In this document: piece by piece, positions 24,874 to 34,322 of the stretch
How positions within the stretch are numbered: the first letter of the stretch is position 1
How the letters are laid out: each line of letters begins with the position of its first letter
Assembly (NCBI GenBank): GCA_016713325.1
Contig: JADJPJ010000028.1
Coordinates: forward strand, 1-64,000
From: Candidatus Flexifilum affinis
Lineage (GTDB): Bacteria > Chloroflexota > Anaerolineae > Aggregatilineales > Phototrophicaceae
Reading direction: 5' to 3'
Length of the DNA stretch: 64,000 nt
Notes under the pieces: model-generated
What the model saw: only the letters and a program-made list of their open reading frames with translations
Databases searched by the model: none
What the model was told of the DNA's origin: nothing
Program-made: the position numbers and the translations under genes

Positions 24874-25806
24874 GTGAAGATCGCTAACAATGTCACTGAA
24901 TTGATCGGCAACACCCCGCTGGTGCGCCTGAACCGCATCACCGAAGGACTGTCGGCCCAGGTGGTCGCCAAGCTGGAGTACTTCAACCCGGCGCACAGCG
25001 TCAAGGACCGTATCGGCGTCTCGATGATCGAGGCGGCGGAACAGGCCGGCCTGATCGATCGCGAAACGGTGATTGTCGAGCCCACCAGCGGCAACACCGG
25101 CATTGCGCTGGCCATGGTGTGCGCGCAGCGCGGCTACAAGCTGATCCTGATCATGCCGGAGACGATGAGCAAGGAACGGCGCAAGCTGCTGCGGGCCTAT
25201 GGCGCGGAACTGGTCCTGACGCCCGGCCCGGAGGGCATGGGCGGAGCCATCGCCAAAGCGCACGCCATCGCTGCGGAACACCCGAAGGCCTGGATTCCGC
25301 AGCAGTTCGAGAACGCCGCCAACCCGGAGATCCACCGCCGCACCACCGCCGAGGAGATCTGGCGCGACACCGACGGCGCCGTCGACATCGTTGTGTCGGG
25401 CATCGGCACCGGCGGGACCATCACGGGCGTCGGCGAAGTGCTCAAGGCGCGCAAGCCGTCCGTCAGGATGGTCGCCGTCGAGCCGACCGCGTCGCCCGTG
25501 CTGTCCGGCGGGCAGAAGGGTCCGCATCCCATCCAGGGTATTGGCGCGGGTTTCGTGCCCAAGGTGCTGAACACCGGCATCTACGACGAGGTCGTCCAGG
25601 TGGCCGGGGATGACGCCTTTGCCATCGCCCGCCGCATGGCCACGGAAGAGGGGCTGCTGGTCGGCATTTCGTCCGGCGCCGCCACCTGGGCCGCGTTGAC
25701 GATCGCTGCCCGACCGGAGAATCAGGGCAAGCTGATTGTGGTGATCATCCCCTCGTTTGGCGAGCGTTATCTCTCGACCGCCTTGTACGCACATCTGGAG
25801 GATTGA
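24874..25806 (+). CDS. cysK: Cysteine synthase (O-acetylserine sulfhydrylase)
   Basis: A PLP-dependent fold-type II enzyme that makes cysteine from O-acetylserine and sulfide. Visible motifs are [16 protein letters not shown], the PLP lysine in AHSVKDRIG, the substrate loop [10 protein letters not shown], the phosphate-binding [10 protein letters not shown] and the C-terminal GISSGAA. I prefer the GTG at 24874 ([10 protein letters not shown]..., the usual family N-terminus, with GGAG 6 nt upstream); an ATG at 24862 would add four residues but lacks a ribosome-binding site. The length of about 310 residues is normal. It is in an operon with cysE and under the Cys-rich leader attenuator. Confidence 0.95.
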   Translation: MKIANNVTELIGNTPLVRLNRITEGLSAQVVAKLEYFNPAHSVKDRIGVSMIEAAEQAGLIDRETVIVEPTSGNTGIALAMVCAQRGYKLILIMPETMSKERRKLLRAYGAELVLTPGPEGMGGAIAKAHAIAAEHPKAWIPQQFENAANPEIHRRTTAEEIWRDTDGAVDIVVSGIGTGGTITGVGEVLKARKPSVRMVAVEPTASPVLSGGQKGPHPIQGIGAGFVPKVLNTGIYDEVVQVAGDDAFAIARRMATEEGLLVGISSGAATWAALTIAARPENQGKLIVVIIPSFGERYLSTALYAHLED

Positions 25807-25808
25807 GC

Positions 25809-26483
25809 ATGGAGCGGGTGCGGCGAACGATTCGCGAAGACGTCCTCAGCGTGCTTGAGCGTGACCCGGCGGCGCGCCACTGGCTGGAAGTGGTGGTCTT
25901 CTACCCCGGACTGCATGCCGTGTGGATGCACCGCATCGCCCACCGGCTCTGGCGCATGCACTGGCGGATGCTGGCGCAGTTTTTCTCGCATCTGGCGCGC
26001 TGGCTGACCGGAATCGAGATTCACCCCGCCGCCCGGATCGGGCCGCGGCTGTTCATCGATCATGGCATGGGGGTGGTCATCGGCGAAACGGCGGAGGTCG
26101 GCGCCGATGTCACCATTTATCACGGTGTCACCCTGGGCGGCGTCAGTATGTCCCACGGCAAGCGGCACCCGACTATCAGGGATCACGTCGTAATCGGCGC
26201 CGGCGCTAAGGTGCTGGGTGCCATCACCGTGGGCGAGCACTGCCGCATCGGCGCGAATGCCGTGGTGGTCAAGGATGTCGAGCCAGAAAAAGTGGTGGTT
26301 GGCGTGCCGGGCAAAGTCATCAACCGGCAGGGCAAGTCGCCCGCCATCGACTTGCAGCACGATCAGCTCCCCGACGTGCTGTCGGAACGGGTCGATGTGC
26401 TGCTGCGCCGCGTGGAGCAGTTGGAAGTGCTGCTCCACGACGAGCAGGAAGCGTGGGAACCGCAGATGGACTACGTGATCTGA
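25809..26483 (+). CDS. cysE: Serine O-acetyltransferase
   Basis: A 224-residue left-handed beta-helix acetyltransferase that makes O-acetylserine for the adjacent cysteine synthase. The catalytic region is clear: [21 protein letters not shown], then [27 protein letters not shown] and hexapeptide repeats, ending [10 protein letters not shown]. The ATG at 25809 has a GGAGG site 7 nt upstream and follows the cysK stop by 2 nt; a TTG at 25803 is less likely. The C-terminal tail (about residues 180-224) is predicted to be helical and acidic, and lacks an obvious terminal cysteine-synthase-docking Gly-X-Ile, ending in DYVI. Confidence 0.94.
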   Translation: MERVRRTIREDVLSVLERDPAARHWLEVVVFYPGLHAVWMHRIAHRLWRMHWRMLAQFFSHLARWLTGIEIHPAARIGPRLFIDHGMGVVIGETAEVGADVTIYHGVTLGGVSMSHGKRHPTIRDHVVIGAGAKVLGAITVGEHCRIGANAVVVKDVEPEKVVVGVPGKVINRQGKSPAIDLQHDQLPDVLSERVDVLLRRVEQLEVLLHDEQEAWEPQMDYVI

Positions 26484-26521
26484 AGCGGTCATAGGCAGTC
26501 CCCGGGCCAGGGGACATACTA

Positions 26522-26537
26522 GGACTCATTCGAGTCC
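26522..26537. promoter_or_regulatory. 16-bp inverted repeat upstream of the SIS gene
   Basis: GGACTCATTCGAGTCC has 6-bp perfect arms around a 4-nt centre, about 30 bp before the GTG start at 26569, next to a CATACT-like -10. It could be a repressor site. No second copy was noticed at the related gene at 29941. Confidence 0.3.
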
Positions 26538-26568
26538 GGTCTTGCGAGTCAGCAAAGGAAGCGCCGCC

Positions 26569-27614
26569 GTGGCACAGGGTCAAATCACATTATCCGAGAT
26601 CAACAGTCAGCCGCAGATCTGGAGGGAGGCTCTGGCCGGGTTCGAGAGCCAGTCGGCGGAGGTGCTGCACTTCTGGTCCGACGGGGCGTTCGAGCAGGTG
26701 CTGTTCACCGGCTGTGGCTCGACGTACTACCTGGGCGTGATGGCGGCGGCGCTGCTGCAAGCGGAGACCGGCGTCCCGGCGCGCGCCCTGTCCGCCTCCG
26801 AGCTGATGCTCTTCCCCGAGGCCAACTACTCGTCCGAAAGGCGCACGCTGCTGATCTGTCTGTCGCGCTCCGGCACCACGCGCGAGACCAACGAGGCGGT
26901 CCGGCAGTTCCGGCAGCATGGCAGCGGGAGTGTCCTGGTCATCACCTGCGACAGTCAAAGCCCGCTGGCTCAGTCCGCCGATCTGCTGCTGGCCATCGAT
27001 GCCGCGCAGGAGCAGAGCCGTGTGCAGACGCGATCGTTCAGCAGCATGGCCGTCACCGCTACCGCGCTGGCCGCCGTCTGCGCTGGACGAGACTGGCGGC
27101 CGCTGACCGGGCTCCCGACGGCGCTGGAGCAGCTGATGGCGCGGTCGGAGACCGTCGTACAGTCGTTCGGCGGCGATACGTCGATCCACCAGTTCGCCTT
27201 CCTGGGATCTGGGGCGCGCTACGGCATCGCCAGCGAGGCGATGCTGAAGATGACCGAGATGTCGCGCATCTTCAGCACCAGCTATGCGATTCTGGAATAC
27301 CTGCACGGCCCGCACTACGCCGCGGACGCGCACACGCTCGTGGCTGCGCTGGTCTCGGACGCGGCGGCGGGCGAAGAATGGACCACGCTGGCCCGTCTGC
27401 GCGGGCGCCCCTGCCAGGTGCTTACCCTGGCGGAAGGCTATGCGCCGGCCGATCTGCGGCGCGTGAGACCCACCTGCCACTGGAGTCCGGCGTGCCGGAA
27501 TGGGGCCGGATGATCCTGTACCTACCGCCGCTGCAACTGATCGGCTGGCATCAGGCGGTGGCGCGCGGCTTCGACCCGGACAATCTGCCGTTCAATCCAA
27601 AAGAGAAGTCATGA
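26569..27614 (+). CDS. SIS-domain sugar isomerase/deaminase-like protein, frameshifted near the 3' end
   Basis: The start at GTG 26569 (MAQGQITLSEINSQPQIW) has a GGAAG site and aligns with the N-terminus of the paralogue at 29941. Two SIS domains are present, with FTGCGSTYYLG and LSRSGTTRETNEA in the first and GSGARYGIASEAMLKMTEM with LEYLHGPHY in the second, the layout of GlmS C-terminal domains and AgaS-type proteins. Around 27460-27470 the frame changes: a one-base loss leads to a false stop at 27513, while the next frame continues ETHLPLESGVPEWGRM...NPKEKS to 27614, matching the paralogue. It probably handles an amino-sugar phosphate. Confidence 0.85.
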
Positions 27615-27619
27615 GGAAC

Positions 27620-27746
27620 GAGAAATGAGAGATGAGGGGTGTTTGCAGAGTCGCGATTCGGCGCGAGTCTTTCGGGCCGACCCGTGTATCCGCCTGCCGG
27701 TTTACAAGCCTGACCGTGCACCTACTTTTCTCATCTCTCGTTTCTC
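27620..27746. repeat. Inverted repeat between convergent genes
   Basis: GAGAAATGAGAGATGAG (27620-27636) is the reverse complement, with one mismatch, of CTCATCTCTCGTTTCTC (27730-27746). The arms flank about 93 bp between the convergent SIS and amidohydrolase genes and may form a bidirectional terminator-like structure. The 144-bp gap holds nothing else I can support. Confidence 0.5.
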
Positions 27747-27758
27747 ATCTCTTTCATC

Positions 27759-28833
27759 TCATTTGTCTCCGAGTATCACACGGCGGGCGTTGTCGTAGTA
27801 GACCTTCCGGAGCACTTCGTCGGGCAGATACAGGCCGCAGATACGCCAGCGGCCCTGACGCGGCACGTCTTCGATGCCGTAGGGGAAGTACTCGTCGTCG
27901 GTCTCCAGGAAGCGGTAGTACACCGGGTAGATGAACTCGTCGGGGGCGCGGTCGGTGCCGAAGAGGATGCGGTCGGCGTACTTCAGGAAGAAGCGACGCG
28001 CCGAATACGGCTGGCGGCCCAGTTCGGCGATGCGCTCGCTGATGGCGACGTAGAAGTTGCGGCAGCGGTCGAGCAGCGCGCCCACCCACTCCAGGTTTTC
28101 GGCATAGCAGCCGACGTGCGCGCCAACGACGGTGGTCCCCCGGTGGCGCTCGACGACGGTGGCCAGCCCATTGACGACGGTCAGGAAGGTGGGAAACGGC
28201 GGGCTGGGGAAACTGCCAGTCGACGTTGTCGTGCAGCTCCTCCCAGCGCTCGTTGGTGTTGTCCACCGGGTCGAAGAAGGCGACCGGGTCGGCGATGTGG
28301 ATGGTGATCGGCAGTTTGAGTTCGCCGGCCGCCGCCCAGATCGGGTCCAGGCGCGGATCGTCGACCGGGACCAGCTTGCCCTCGTGATCGGTGACGGTCA
28401 GGCCGAGCATCTTCCACAGCTTCAGCCCTTCTGCCCCGCGCGCCGCCTGCTGGCGCAGACGCTCAGCCGCCCATTCCGGGAACTTATTCCCCAGCTCCGG
28501 CCACTTCGACCAGTCCACCCCGCCAAAGCAGCGAAAGCGCTCAGGCGCAGCGGCCTTGAAATGATCGAGGTGGTCTTCGAGGATGTCCTCGCCCCAGCCA
28601 CCGTCGAGATCGACGTAGACGCGGACGTCTGCGCGGTCGAAGATGTCCAGCAGTTCGGAGACGGGACGCTTGTTCCAACCGCCGAAACCCGGCAGCGACA
28701 GGTGATTGTGGGCGTCAATGACCGGGAAGCGCGGGCGCGGCACCAACGTTTCTTTGGTGACCAGTTTGGGGATCGGCTTGAAGTCGCTCAGCAGCAGCGG
28801 CGCGAGACGGGTATCCTGATGTTTTTCGGCCAT
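27759..28833 (-). CDS. Amidohydrolase family 2 (TIM-barrel metal hydrolase), internally frameshifted
   Basis: The start is the ATG at 28833 (MAEKHQDTRL). The N-terminal part contains the metal motif VIDAHNHLSLPG, GVDWSKWPEL and ITIHIADPVAFFDP. At the GGGG run at 28206-28209 (CCCC in the coding strand) an extra base shifts the frame. The correct continuation (PPFPTFLTVVNGLATVVERHRG...) joins the downstream frame, which runs through VGALLDRCRNFYVAISERI, FGTDRAPDEF and LRKVYYDNARRVILGDK to 27759. Together they form one protein of about 357 residues, similar to amidohydrolases found beside sugar-degradation genes. The substrate is unknown. It lies downstream of a DeoR regulator on the same strand. 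Confidence 0.82.
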
Positions 28834-28858
28834 GGGGAACGTTCTTTCTGTAAATAGT

Positions 28859-29638
28859 CTAGACGGTGAGTACCTGAATCCCGAGCGCGCGCAGGGCGTC
28901 GAGGAATTCCGGCGGCGCAAGGGTATCCGTGACAAAGGTATGGACGACGGAGAGCGGAGCCAGAAACACGCTCGACAGGCGGCCGCACTTGGTGTGATCG
29001 GCGACGACGATGACCTCACGGCTGATGCTGAGAATCTTGCGATCGGTCTGCGCTTCCGGGAGGTAGTCGTTGGTCAGGCCGGTCTCCAGGTCAATGGCGC
29101 GGATGCCCATGATCACTTTGCCGACGCGCAGTTCGCCGAGCGCCAGATCGCTCAGATGGCCGATGAACGACTGCTCCGAAGGGCGCAGGATGCCGCCCAG
29201 GCCGATCAAGGTGACGCCCGGCGCGTCGGCCAGAGCATTCATGACGAGGAGCGAGTTGGTCACGACCGTCAGATCGCGCCGATCGTGCAGGTGACGCGCC
29301 ACCTCCAGCACGGTCGTGCCGCTGCTGAGCAGGATCGTCTCGCCGTCGGAGACGAGCGCCGCTGCCGCCCGGCCGATGCGCTGCTTCTGAGGGGCCTGTT
29401 CGGCCGCGCGTCTCATGAATGGGGGTTCGGGGGGAGCGCTCTTCGAGGCAATCGCGCCGCCGTGGAAGCGCCGGACGGCGCCTTCTTCCGCCAGCACGTG
29501 CAAATCGCGCCGTGCGGTGGCCGGGCTGACGTCGAACTCCGCGCAAAGCTGCTCGATCGTCACCCGTTGGTTCTTTTCGATGAAGCGCTGTAACAGGTCG
29601 CGACGTTCCAAACTGGAATAACTGTTGGGCTTTGTCAT
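28859..29638 (-). CDS. DeoR-family transcriptional regulator
   Basis: This 259-residue regulator has the DeoR winged helix ([38 protein letters not shown], about residues 25-62) and a DeoRC sugar-phosphate-sensing domain with [10 protein letters not shown] and [10 protein letters not shown]. DeoR proteins usually repress sugar operons and are released by a phosphorylated sugar. It is 25 nt upstream of the amidohydrolase and divergent from the SIS protein at 29941, so it probably controls the genes on both sides, including the 31134-37461 transporter operon. Confidence 0.93.
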   Translation of the reverse strand: MTKPNSYSSLERRDLLQRFIEKNQRVTIEQLCAEFDVSPATARRDLHVLAEEGAVRRFHGGAIASKSAPPEPPFMRRAAEQAPQKQRIGRAAAALVSDGETILLSSGTTVLEVARHLHDRRDLTVVTNSLLVMNALADAPGVTLIGLGGILRPSEQSFIGHLSDLALGELRVGKVIMGIRAIDLETGLTNDYLPEAQTDRKILSISREVIVVADHTKCGRLSSVFLAPLSVVHTFVTDTLAPPEFLDALRALGIQVLTV

Positions 29639-29799
29639 GAATGATGCCTGACCTGCACTGATAAGCCCGAGGTTCTATTTTCACCTTACGGTTTAGCACA
29701 GGCGCGAAAAAATGTCAAACATAATCATATTCAACCACAATTCCTGACCTAATGGCGACCCAATGCTGCGCATTTGTGCACATTTAGACGTCATTGTGA

Positions 29800-29828
29800 T
29801 TGACTCTCGCGTGCAAACTCATTATCAT
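29800..29828 (+). promoter_or_regulatory. Sigma-70-type promoter for the SIS gene at 29941
   Basis: TTGACT (29800-29805) and TATCAT (29823-29828) are separated by exactly 17 bp. They sit in the 302-bp divergent region between the DeoR gene and the SIS gene, which otherwise shows only an AT-rich stretch near 29700-29735 where DeoR could bind. The untranslated leader would be about 105 nt. Confidence 0.5.
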
Positions 29829-29940
29829 CTCGTATAAAGCACATTGCCGTTGATGGTGCGGGGCCGCTGCGCGTAGATAGCCTGTTTCTGAAAGAGATCG
29901 CGATCCGGCACTGCCGACGTTTCTTCGGGAAAGGAATAGT

Positions 29941-31014
29941 ATGAGCATTGTCCCCGGTGAGCACAGCCTCGCCGAAATCACCAGCCAGCCCGAGGTGTGG
30001 GGAAAGGCCGTGGAGGCCTTCCACAGCAAGGTGGATGGCTTCAAATCTCTCTACGAGACGCATCACTTCGATCAGGTGATCTTCACCGGCTGCGGATCGA
30101 CCTTCTTCCTGGCGCGAACCGCCGCCGCTCTGTTTCAGCGCGTTCTCGGCGTGGATTCCCAGGCCTACCCCGCTTCCGAAATCGCACTCTTCCCGGACAC
30201 CGTCTTTCGCCCCTCAGTCAAGCCGCTGCTGATCGCCGTGTCGCGTTCCGGCGAGACAACCGAAACCCTGGCCGCCACGCGCGTCTTCCGTGAGCGGACC
30301 GGCAGCCCGGTCGTGACCATCACCTGCTACGGCGACAGTGGCCTTGCCACGGCCGCCGACCTGGCCTTCGTCATCCCCGAAGCGCAGGAGACCAGCCTCG
30401 CCCAGACCCGCTCTTTCGCCAGCATGCTGATCGTCGTCGAGGCGCTGGCGGCGTCGCTGGCCGGCCGGACCGACCTCGGCGCGCTCTCGGCGCTGGGGGC
30501 AACCGCGGCATCGCTCATCAACAACTATCATGACCTGGCCAGGACGCTTGGCGAGGACCGGCGCATCGAACGCTTCTTCTTCCTCGGTTCCGGCCCGCAG
30601 TACGGCATCGCCTGCGAGGCCATGCTGAAGATGAAGGAAATGTCTCTGTCCTACAGCGAGGCTTTCCACGTGCTGGAGTTCCGCCACGGCCCGATGTCGA
30701 TGGTCAATGACCACACCCTGGTCGTCGCACTGCTTTCGGACGAAGCCCACGCCCAGGAAGCCTCCGTGGTCAAGGACATGCGAGCGCGCGGCGCGCAAAC
30801 TCTGGTGCTGGCCGAGCAGGATTACGGGCTGGACCTGGAAGCGGCGCCGCATTTCGTGCGCATCGCCTCCGGCCTGCCGCAGTGGGCGCGGCCGGTCACC
30901 TACCTGCCCGTCCTGCAACTCATGGCGTTTCACCGGGCATTGTCGAACGGACAGAACCCGGACCTACCCGCTAATCTGGAATTCGTGATTTCGCTGAACC
31001 CGTCGATGATGTGA
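29941..31014 (+). CDS. SIS-domain protein (GlmS C-terminal/AgaS-like)
   Basis: This 357-residue cytoplasmic protein has two SIS domains: FTGCGSTFFLARTAA with VSRSGETTETLAA in the first half, and GSGPQYGIACEAMLKMKEMSL with VLEFRHGPMSM in the second. There is no glutaminase domain, so it cannot be a full GlmS. Such proteins act as sugar-phosphate isomerases or deaminases, for example on galactosamine-6-phosphate or fructosamine-type substrates. It is a clear paralogue of the frameshifted gene at 26569. It is divergent from the DeoR gene and upstream of the third sugar transporter. Confidence 0.9.
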   Translation: MSIVPGEHSLAEITSQPEVWGKAVEAFHSKVDGFKSLYETHHFDQVIFTGCGSTFFLARTAAALFQRVLGVDSQAYPASEIALFPDTVFRPSVKPLLIAVSRSGETTETLAATRVFRERTGSPVVTITCYGDSGLATAADLAFVIPEAQETSLAQTRSFASMLIVVEALAASLAGRTDLGALSALGATAASLINNYHDLARTLGEDRRIERFFFLGSGPQYGIACEAMLKMKEMSLSYSEAFHVLEFRHGPMSMVNDHTLVVALLSDEAHAQEASVVKDMRARGAQTLVLAEQDYGLDLEAAPHFVRIASGLPQWARPVTYLPVLQLMAFHRALSNGQNPDLPANLEFVISLNPSMM

Positions 31015-31047
31015 ATTCCACCCGGAAGCGCTCGGTCACCTGCATCA

Positions 31048-31078
31048 GGAGATGCCTTTACAAAGGAGATGCCTATAC
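31048..31078 (+). repeat. Tandem 14-bp direct repeat upstream of the binding protein
   Basis: GGAGATGCCTTTAC and GGAGATGCCTATAC differ at one base and are spaced 17 bp apart, the second overlapping a TATACT -10-like box. They may be paired binding sites or simply a local duplication. Confidence 0.3.
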
Positions 31079-31133
31079 TTCACCTGTGGCCTGGTTCTTG
31101 AACCTTCAATTGCAAATTTAGGGAGTTCGCCAG

Positions 31134-32426
31134 ATGAAAAAGCTTTTTGTCCTCCTCAGCCTGGTCCTATTCGCCGCCCTTGGGCTGGGCATCGTGGGCG
31201 CGCAGGAACCCGTTACGCTCGTCTTCTGGTCGATGTGGAATGAGACCGAGGGTCAGGCCCGCGTCCTTCAAACCGCGATCGACAATTTTGAGGCCGCCAA
31301 CCCCAATATCAACATTGAAGCCGTATGGAATGGCCGCCAGAACCAGACCCTGGTCCGCACCGCGCTGAGCAGCGGCAGCCAGGTCATCGACATCGTCGAT
31401 CAGGACGCCGACCAGATCGCCGGCGGCCTGATGCGCGAAGGCTTCGCTCTGCCGCTCAACGACTACTTGCAGCAGCCGGCTTTCGACCATGAAGAGCCGC
31501 TGGCCGACGTCTTCCTGCCCAGCACGCTGGAAATGTTCGCGCTCGACGGCAACATCTACCAACTGCCTTATATCTACAACACGGTGCAGTTCTGGTATGA
31601 CAAGCGGGTCTTTGAAGAGATCGGCGTCACGGCTCCGCAGACGTGGGATGACCTTCTGAATGTCTGCACGGCGCTGCTCGATGCGGGCTATGCCCCGATC
31701 GCCGCCGAAGGCAACGAACCGGGTTATGCCGCCTTCTATCTGACCGAGATGCTGGCGCGCATCAAGGGACCGGGCTGGCTGCGTCAGGCGGCCGCCGACC
31801 CGACGGGCGAAATGTGGCGCGACCCGGCGGTCCTTCAGGCCGCGCAGATGACCCGCACCCTGTGGGACAACGGCTGCGTCCCGCCGGAAACCGTCGGCTA
31901 TGTCTGGCCGCAGGGTCAGAACACGCTGGCTTTTGGCGTCGCGGGGATGGAACTGGTCGGCTCCTGGCTGCCCGTGGAACTCATGAATGCCACCGACCCT
32001 GACTTCCAGTGGGGCGGCTTCAGCTTCCCGTCCATTGAGGGCGGCGTGGGCACGACCAACGACGTGTACGCCCTGCTGCTGGCCTTCATGATCAACAAGG
32101 ACACGGCGCGCCGGGATGAGGCCTTCGCCTTCCTGCGCTACGGCATGTCCGATGAGATTCAGCAGGCCTTCACCGCCGAGTCGCTGGTCGGCGTGACCAA
32201 CAAGCACATTGCCTGGAACCCGATTGTCGCGGATGCCGCTGCGGCGGCTCAGGCGGCGACCTCGACCTACGGCGATGTCGACAACGTGGCCTCGCTCTAC
32301 AGCGAGTACCTGAACACCGTCCTGTACCCGAACTACGTCTCGCTGTGGCAAGGCGCCCTTACGCCGGAAGAATACGTCGACCTGATGGCGACGCAGACGG
32401 CCGAATACTGGGCGGCGCACTCCTAG
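31134..32426 (+). CDS. Sugar ABC transporter substrate-binding protein
   Basis: This 430-residue protein has a Sec signal peptide (MKKLFVLLSLVLFAALGLGIVGAQ, cleavage near residue 23) and a family 1 solute-binding fold starting EPVTLVFWSMWNE, with central YIYNTVQFWYDKRVFEEIG and TWDDLLNVCTAL segments typical of sugar-binding proteins. It precedes MalF- and MalG-type permeases, from which it is separated by a hairpin. The following DUF5107 and GH172 genes suggest that a plant- or microbe-derived glycoside is imported. Confidence 0.93.
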   Translation: MKKLFVLLSLVLFAALGLGIVGAQEPVTLVFWSMWNETEGQARVLQTAIDNFEAANPNINIEAVWNGRQNQTLVRTALSSGSQVIDIVDQDADQIAGGLMREGFALPLNDYLQQPAFDHEEPLADVFLPSTLEMFALDGNIYQLPYIYNTVQFWYDKRVFEEIGVTAPQTWDDLLNVCTALLDAGYAPIAAEGNEPGYAAFYLTEMLARIKGPGWLRQAAADPTGEMWRDPAVLQAAQMTRTLWDNGCVPPETVGYVWPQGQNTLAFGVAGMELVGSWLPVELMNATDPDFQWGGFSFPSIEGGVGTTNDVYALLLAFMINKDTARRDEAFAFLRYGMSDEIQQAFTAESLVGVTNKHIAWNPIVADAAAAAQAATSTYGDVDNVASLYSEYLNTVLYPNYVSLWQGALTPEEYVDLMATQTAEYWAAHS

Positions 32427-32451
32427 AACTCGGGCTGTGGTTTGCCCTTTA

Positions 32452-32485
32452 GCAGGTGGGGTGAGAGTTCTCTCTCACCCCGCTG
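32452..32485 (+). terminator. Stem-loop between binding protein and permeases
   Basis: GGGGTGAGAG and CTCTCACCCC form a 10-bp perfect stem around TTCT, extended by GCAG/CTGC. A T-rich run (CTTTTT) follows only about 10 nt later, so it is more likely an mRNA-stabilising or partially terminating hairpin than a full terminator. Confidence 0.45.
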
Positions 32486-32522
32486 CAATCAGTACTCTTT
32501 TTAGACGAAGCGAATAAATTAC

Positions 32523-33410
32523 ATGCGAGTCTCAAACCGATTCATCGTCCTGCTGCTGCTCCCGTCGTCTGTGCTCTACCTGATCTTCTTCATCGTGCCC
32601 ACTGTACAGGCGCTTTACTACAGTCTCTTTGACTGGAGTGGCTTCGGCGCCCCGCCGGAGTTCGTCGGGCTGGCCAACTTCCAGGAACTGCTGTCCGACC
32701 GTGTTTTCTGGCGCAGCATGAGCAACACGGTGGGCATCCTGCTCATCGGCGGCGTCGTCGTCTTCGGTCTGGCGCTCGTCATGACCATGATGCTCTCGTC
32801 GGGCATTCGTGGGAAGAAGTTCTTCCGCGGCGTGATCTTCCTCCCCAACATCATCGCCATCATCGCGCTGACCACCCTGTGGGGCTACATGTACACGCCG
32901 CGCACCGGCCTGTTTGCCGTCATCTTCGACGCCATCGGCCTGAGCGATCTGGCGACGTTCCCCTGGATGGGTCCCGACACGATCGCGCTCGCCATGATGA
33001 TCGCCATCGTCTGGATCGAGGTGGGCTTCTATGTCGTGCTGCTGCTGGCCGGCGTGGACAAGATTCCGCCGGACTTCTACGAGTGCGCCAAGCTCGACGG
33101 GGCCAGCGATTTTCAGATGTTCCGCCACATCACCGTACCGCTGCTCTCGGATGTGATCTCCATCGGCATGGTGCTGTGGAGCATTCACGCACTCAAGTTC
33201 TTCGAGTTTCCGTTCTCGTTCACCGGCCTGGAGCCGAACCCCGCTTCATACACGGTGGCCGTCTACCTGTATATCCTCGGCTTCGGTCAGCGTCAGCCGA
33301 TCTACCGACTGGGTTATGCCACAGCAGTCGGCGTCACGCTGCTGCTGGTCGTGATCCTGGTCGTGCTCGTGCTGCGCCGCCTGACGCGCCGGGACGTCTA
33401 TCAATACTAG
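32523..33410 (+). CDS. Sugar ABC transporter permease, MalF-type
   Basis: A 295-residue inner-membrane permease with six hydrophobic segments, the first near residues 7-28. Its EAA loop reads DFYECAKLDGASDFQMF, with Cys in place of the second Ala. It lies 13 nt upstream of the MalG-type gene and belongs with the 31134 binding protein. No ATPase is encoded nearby. Confidence 0.92.
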   Translation: MRVSNRFIVLLLLPSSVLYLIFFIVPTVQALYYSLFDWSGFGAPPEFVGLANFQELLSDRVFWRSMSNTVGILLIGGVVVFGLALVMTMMLSSGIRGKKFFRGVIFLPNIIAIIALTTLWGYMYTPRTGLFAVIFDAIGLSDLATFPWMGPDTIALAMMIAIVWIEVGFYVVLLLAGVDKIPPDFYECAKLDGASDFQMFRHITVPLLSDVISIGMVLWSIHALKFFEFPFSFTGLEPNPASYTVAVYLYILGFGQRQPIYRLGYATAVGVTLLLVVILVVLVLRRLTRRDVYQY

Positions 33411-33423
33411 AGAGGAATTCGCG

Positions 33424-34311
33424 ATGACTCAGCGATCGCTGCAACTTGACCAGGCGGTGAGCCGTCCCGTGGCGCAGAGGCGAAGGCGCTTTCCTTTCCG
33501 GCAGCTTCCGTCGTACCTCTTCCTGGGCGCGTGGTCACTGTTCACCATCCTGGCGCTGTCCTGGGTGGTGCTGGCCTCCCTCAAGACCAACCGCGAAGTC
33601 TTCCGCCAGCCGTTTCAGATTCCGGCCGAGCCACAGTTCGTCAACTACGAGCGCGTCTGGTCGAATTCTCAGGTGGGTCTGTCCTTTCTGAACAGCATGG
33701 TGATCGTCGGCGCCTCGGTCGTGCTGATCCTGGTGGTGTCCGCGCCGGCGTCGTACATCCTCAGCCGCGCCCGCTTCAAGGGCCGCGGCCTGCTAACGAT
33801 GATCTATATCGCCGGCATTGGCATCCCCTACCCGCTGCTGTTCATTCCCCTGTTCGCCATGCTGGCCGGCCTCAAACTGATCAACACCCTCCCCGGGTTG
33901 ATTCTGGTGTACCTCAGCCTGTCGATCCCGTTCACCGTCTACATCCTGACCGGATTCTTCAGCACCCTCCCGCAGGAACTGGAAGACGCGGCAGTCATCG
34001 ACGGGGCATCGGATTTCCAGGTATTCCAGAAGGTCATGCTTCCGCTCGCCTCCCCCGGCCTGCTGACTGCTTCAATCTTCAACTTCATCGGCCTGTGGAA
34101 TGAATTCCAACTGGCCCTGATCTTCATTCAGGACCCGGAGAAGCGGCCGCTTTCGCTGAGCCTGTACACGCTCAAAAACTCGATGACTTACTCGGGCGAC
34201 TGGGCGGGCCTGTTTGCCGGCGTGGTGATCGTCGTCGTGCCGACAATCCTGCTTTACATCTGGCTCTCGGAACGCATGATCTCCGGCATGACCCTGGGCT
34301 CCGTCAAATAG
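33424..34311 (+). CDS. Sugar ABC transporter permease, MalG-type
   Basis: A 295-residue permease with a basic cytoplasmic N-terminus (VAQRRRRFPFRQL), a first membrane segment near residues 36-58 and the EAA loop ELEDAAVIDGASDFQVF. An AGAGGAATTCGCG stretch supplies the ribosome-binding site. It completes the third CUT1 importer and is followed 11 nt later by the DUF5107 gene, so the enzymes and transporter form one operon. Confidence 0.92.
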   Translation: MTQRSLQLDQAVSRPVAQRRRRFPFRQLPSYLFLGAWSLFTILALSWVVLASLKTNREVFRQPFQIPAEPQFVNYERVWSNSQVGLSFLNSMVIVGASVVLILVVSAPASYILSRARFKGRGLLTMIYIAGIGIPYPLLFIPLFAMLAGLKLINTLPGLILVYLSLSIPFTVYILTGFFSTLPQELEDAAVIDGASDFQVFQKVMLPLASPGLLTASIFNFIGLWNEFQLALIFIQDPEKRPLSLSLYTLKNSMTYSGDWAGLFAGVVIVVVPTILLYIWLSERMISGMTLGSVK

Positions 34312-34322
34312 GATCGTCCTAC

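Noticed and set aside
24677..24877. 66-codon open frame overlapping the cysK leader
   Set aside because: Its frame shows no Cys enrichment and runs through the terminator into cysK; the 18-codon frame at 24715 has the ribosome-binding site and Cys-rich content expected of a leader.
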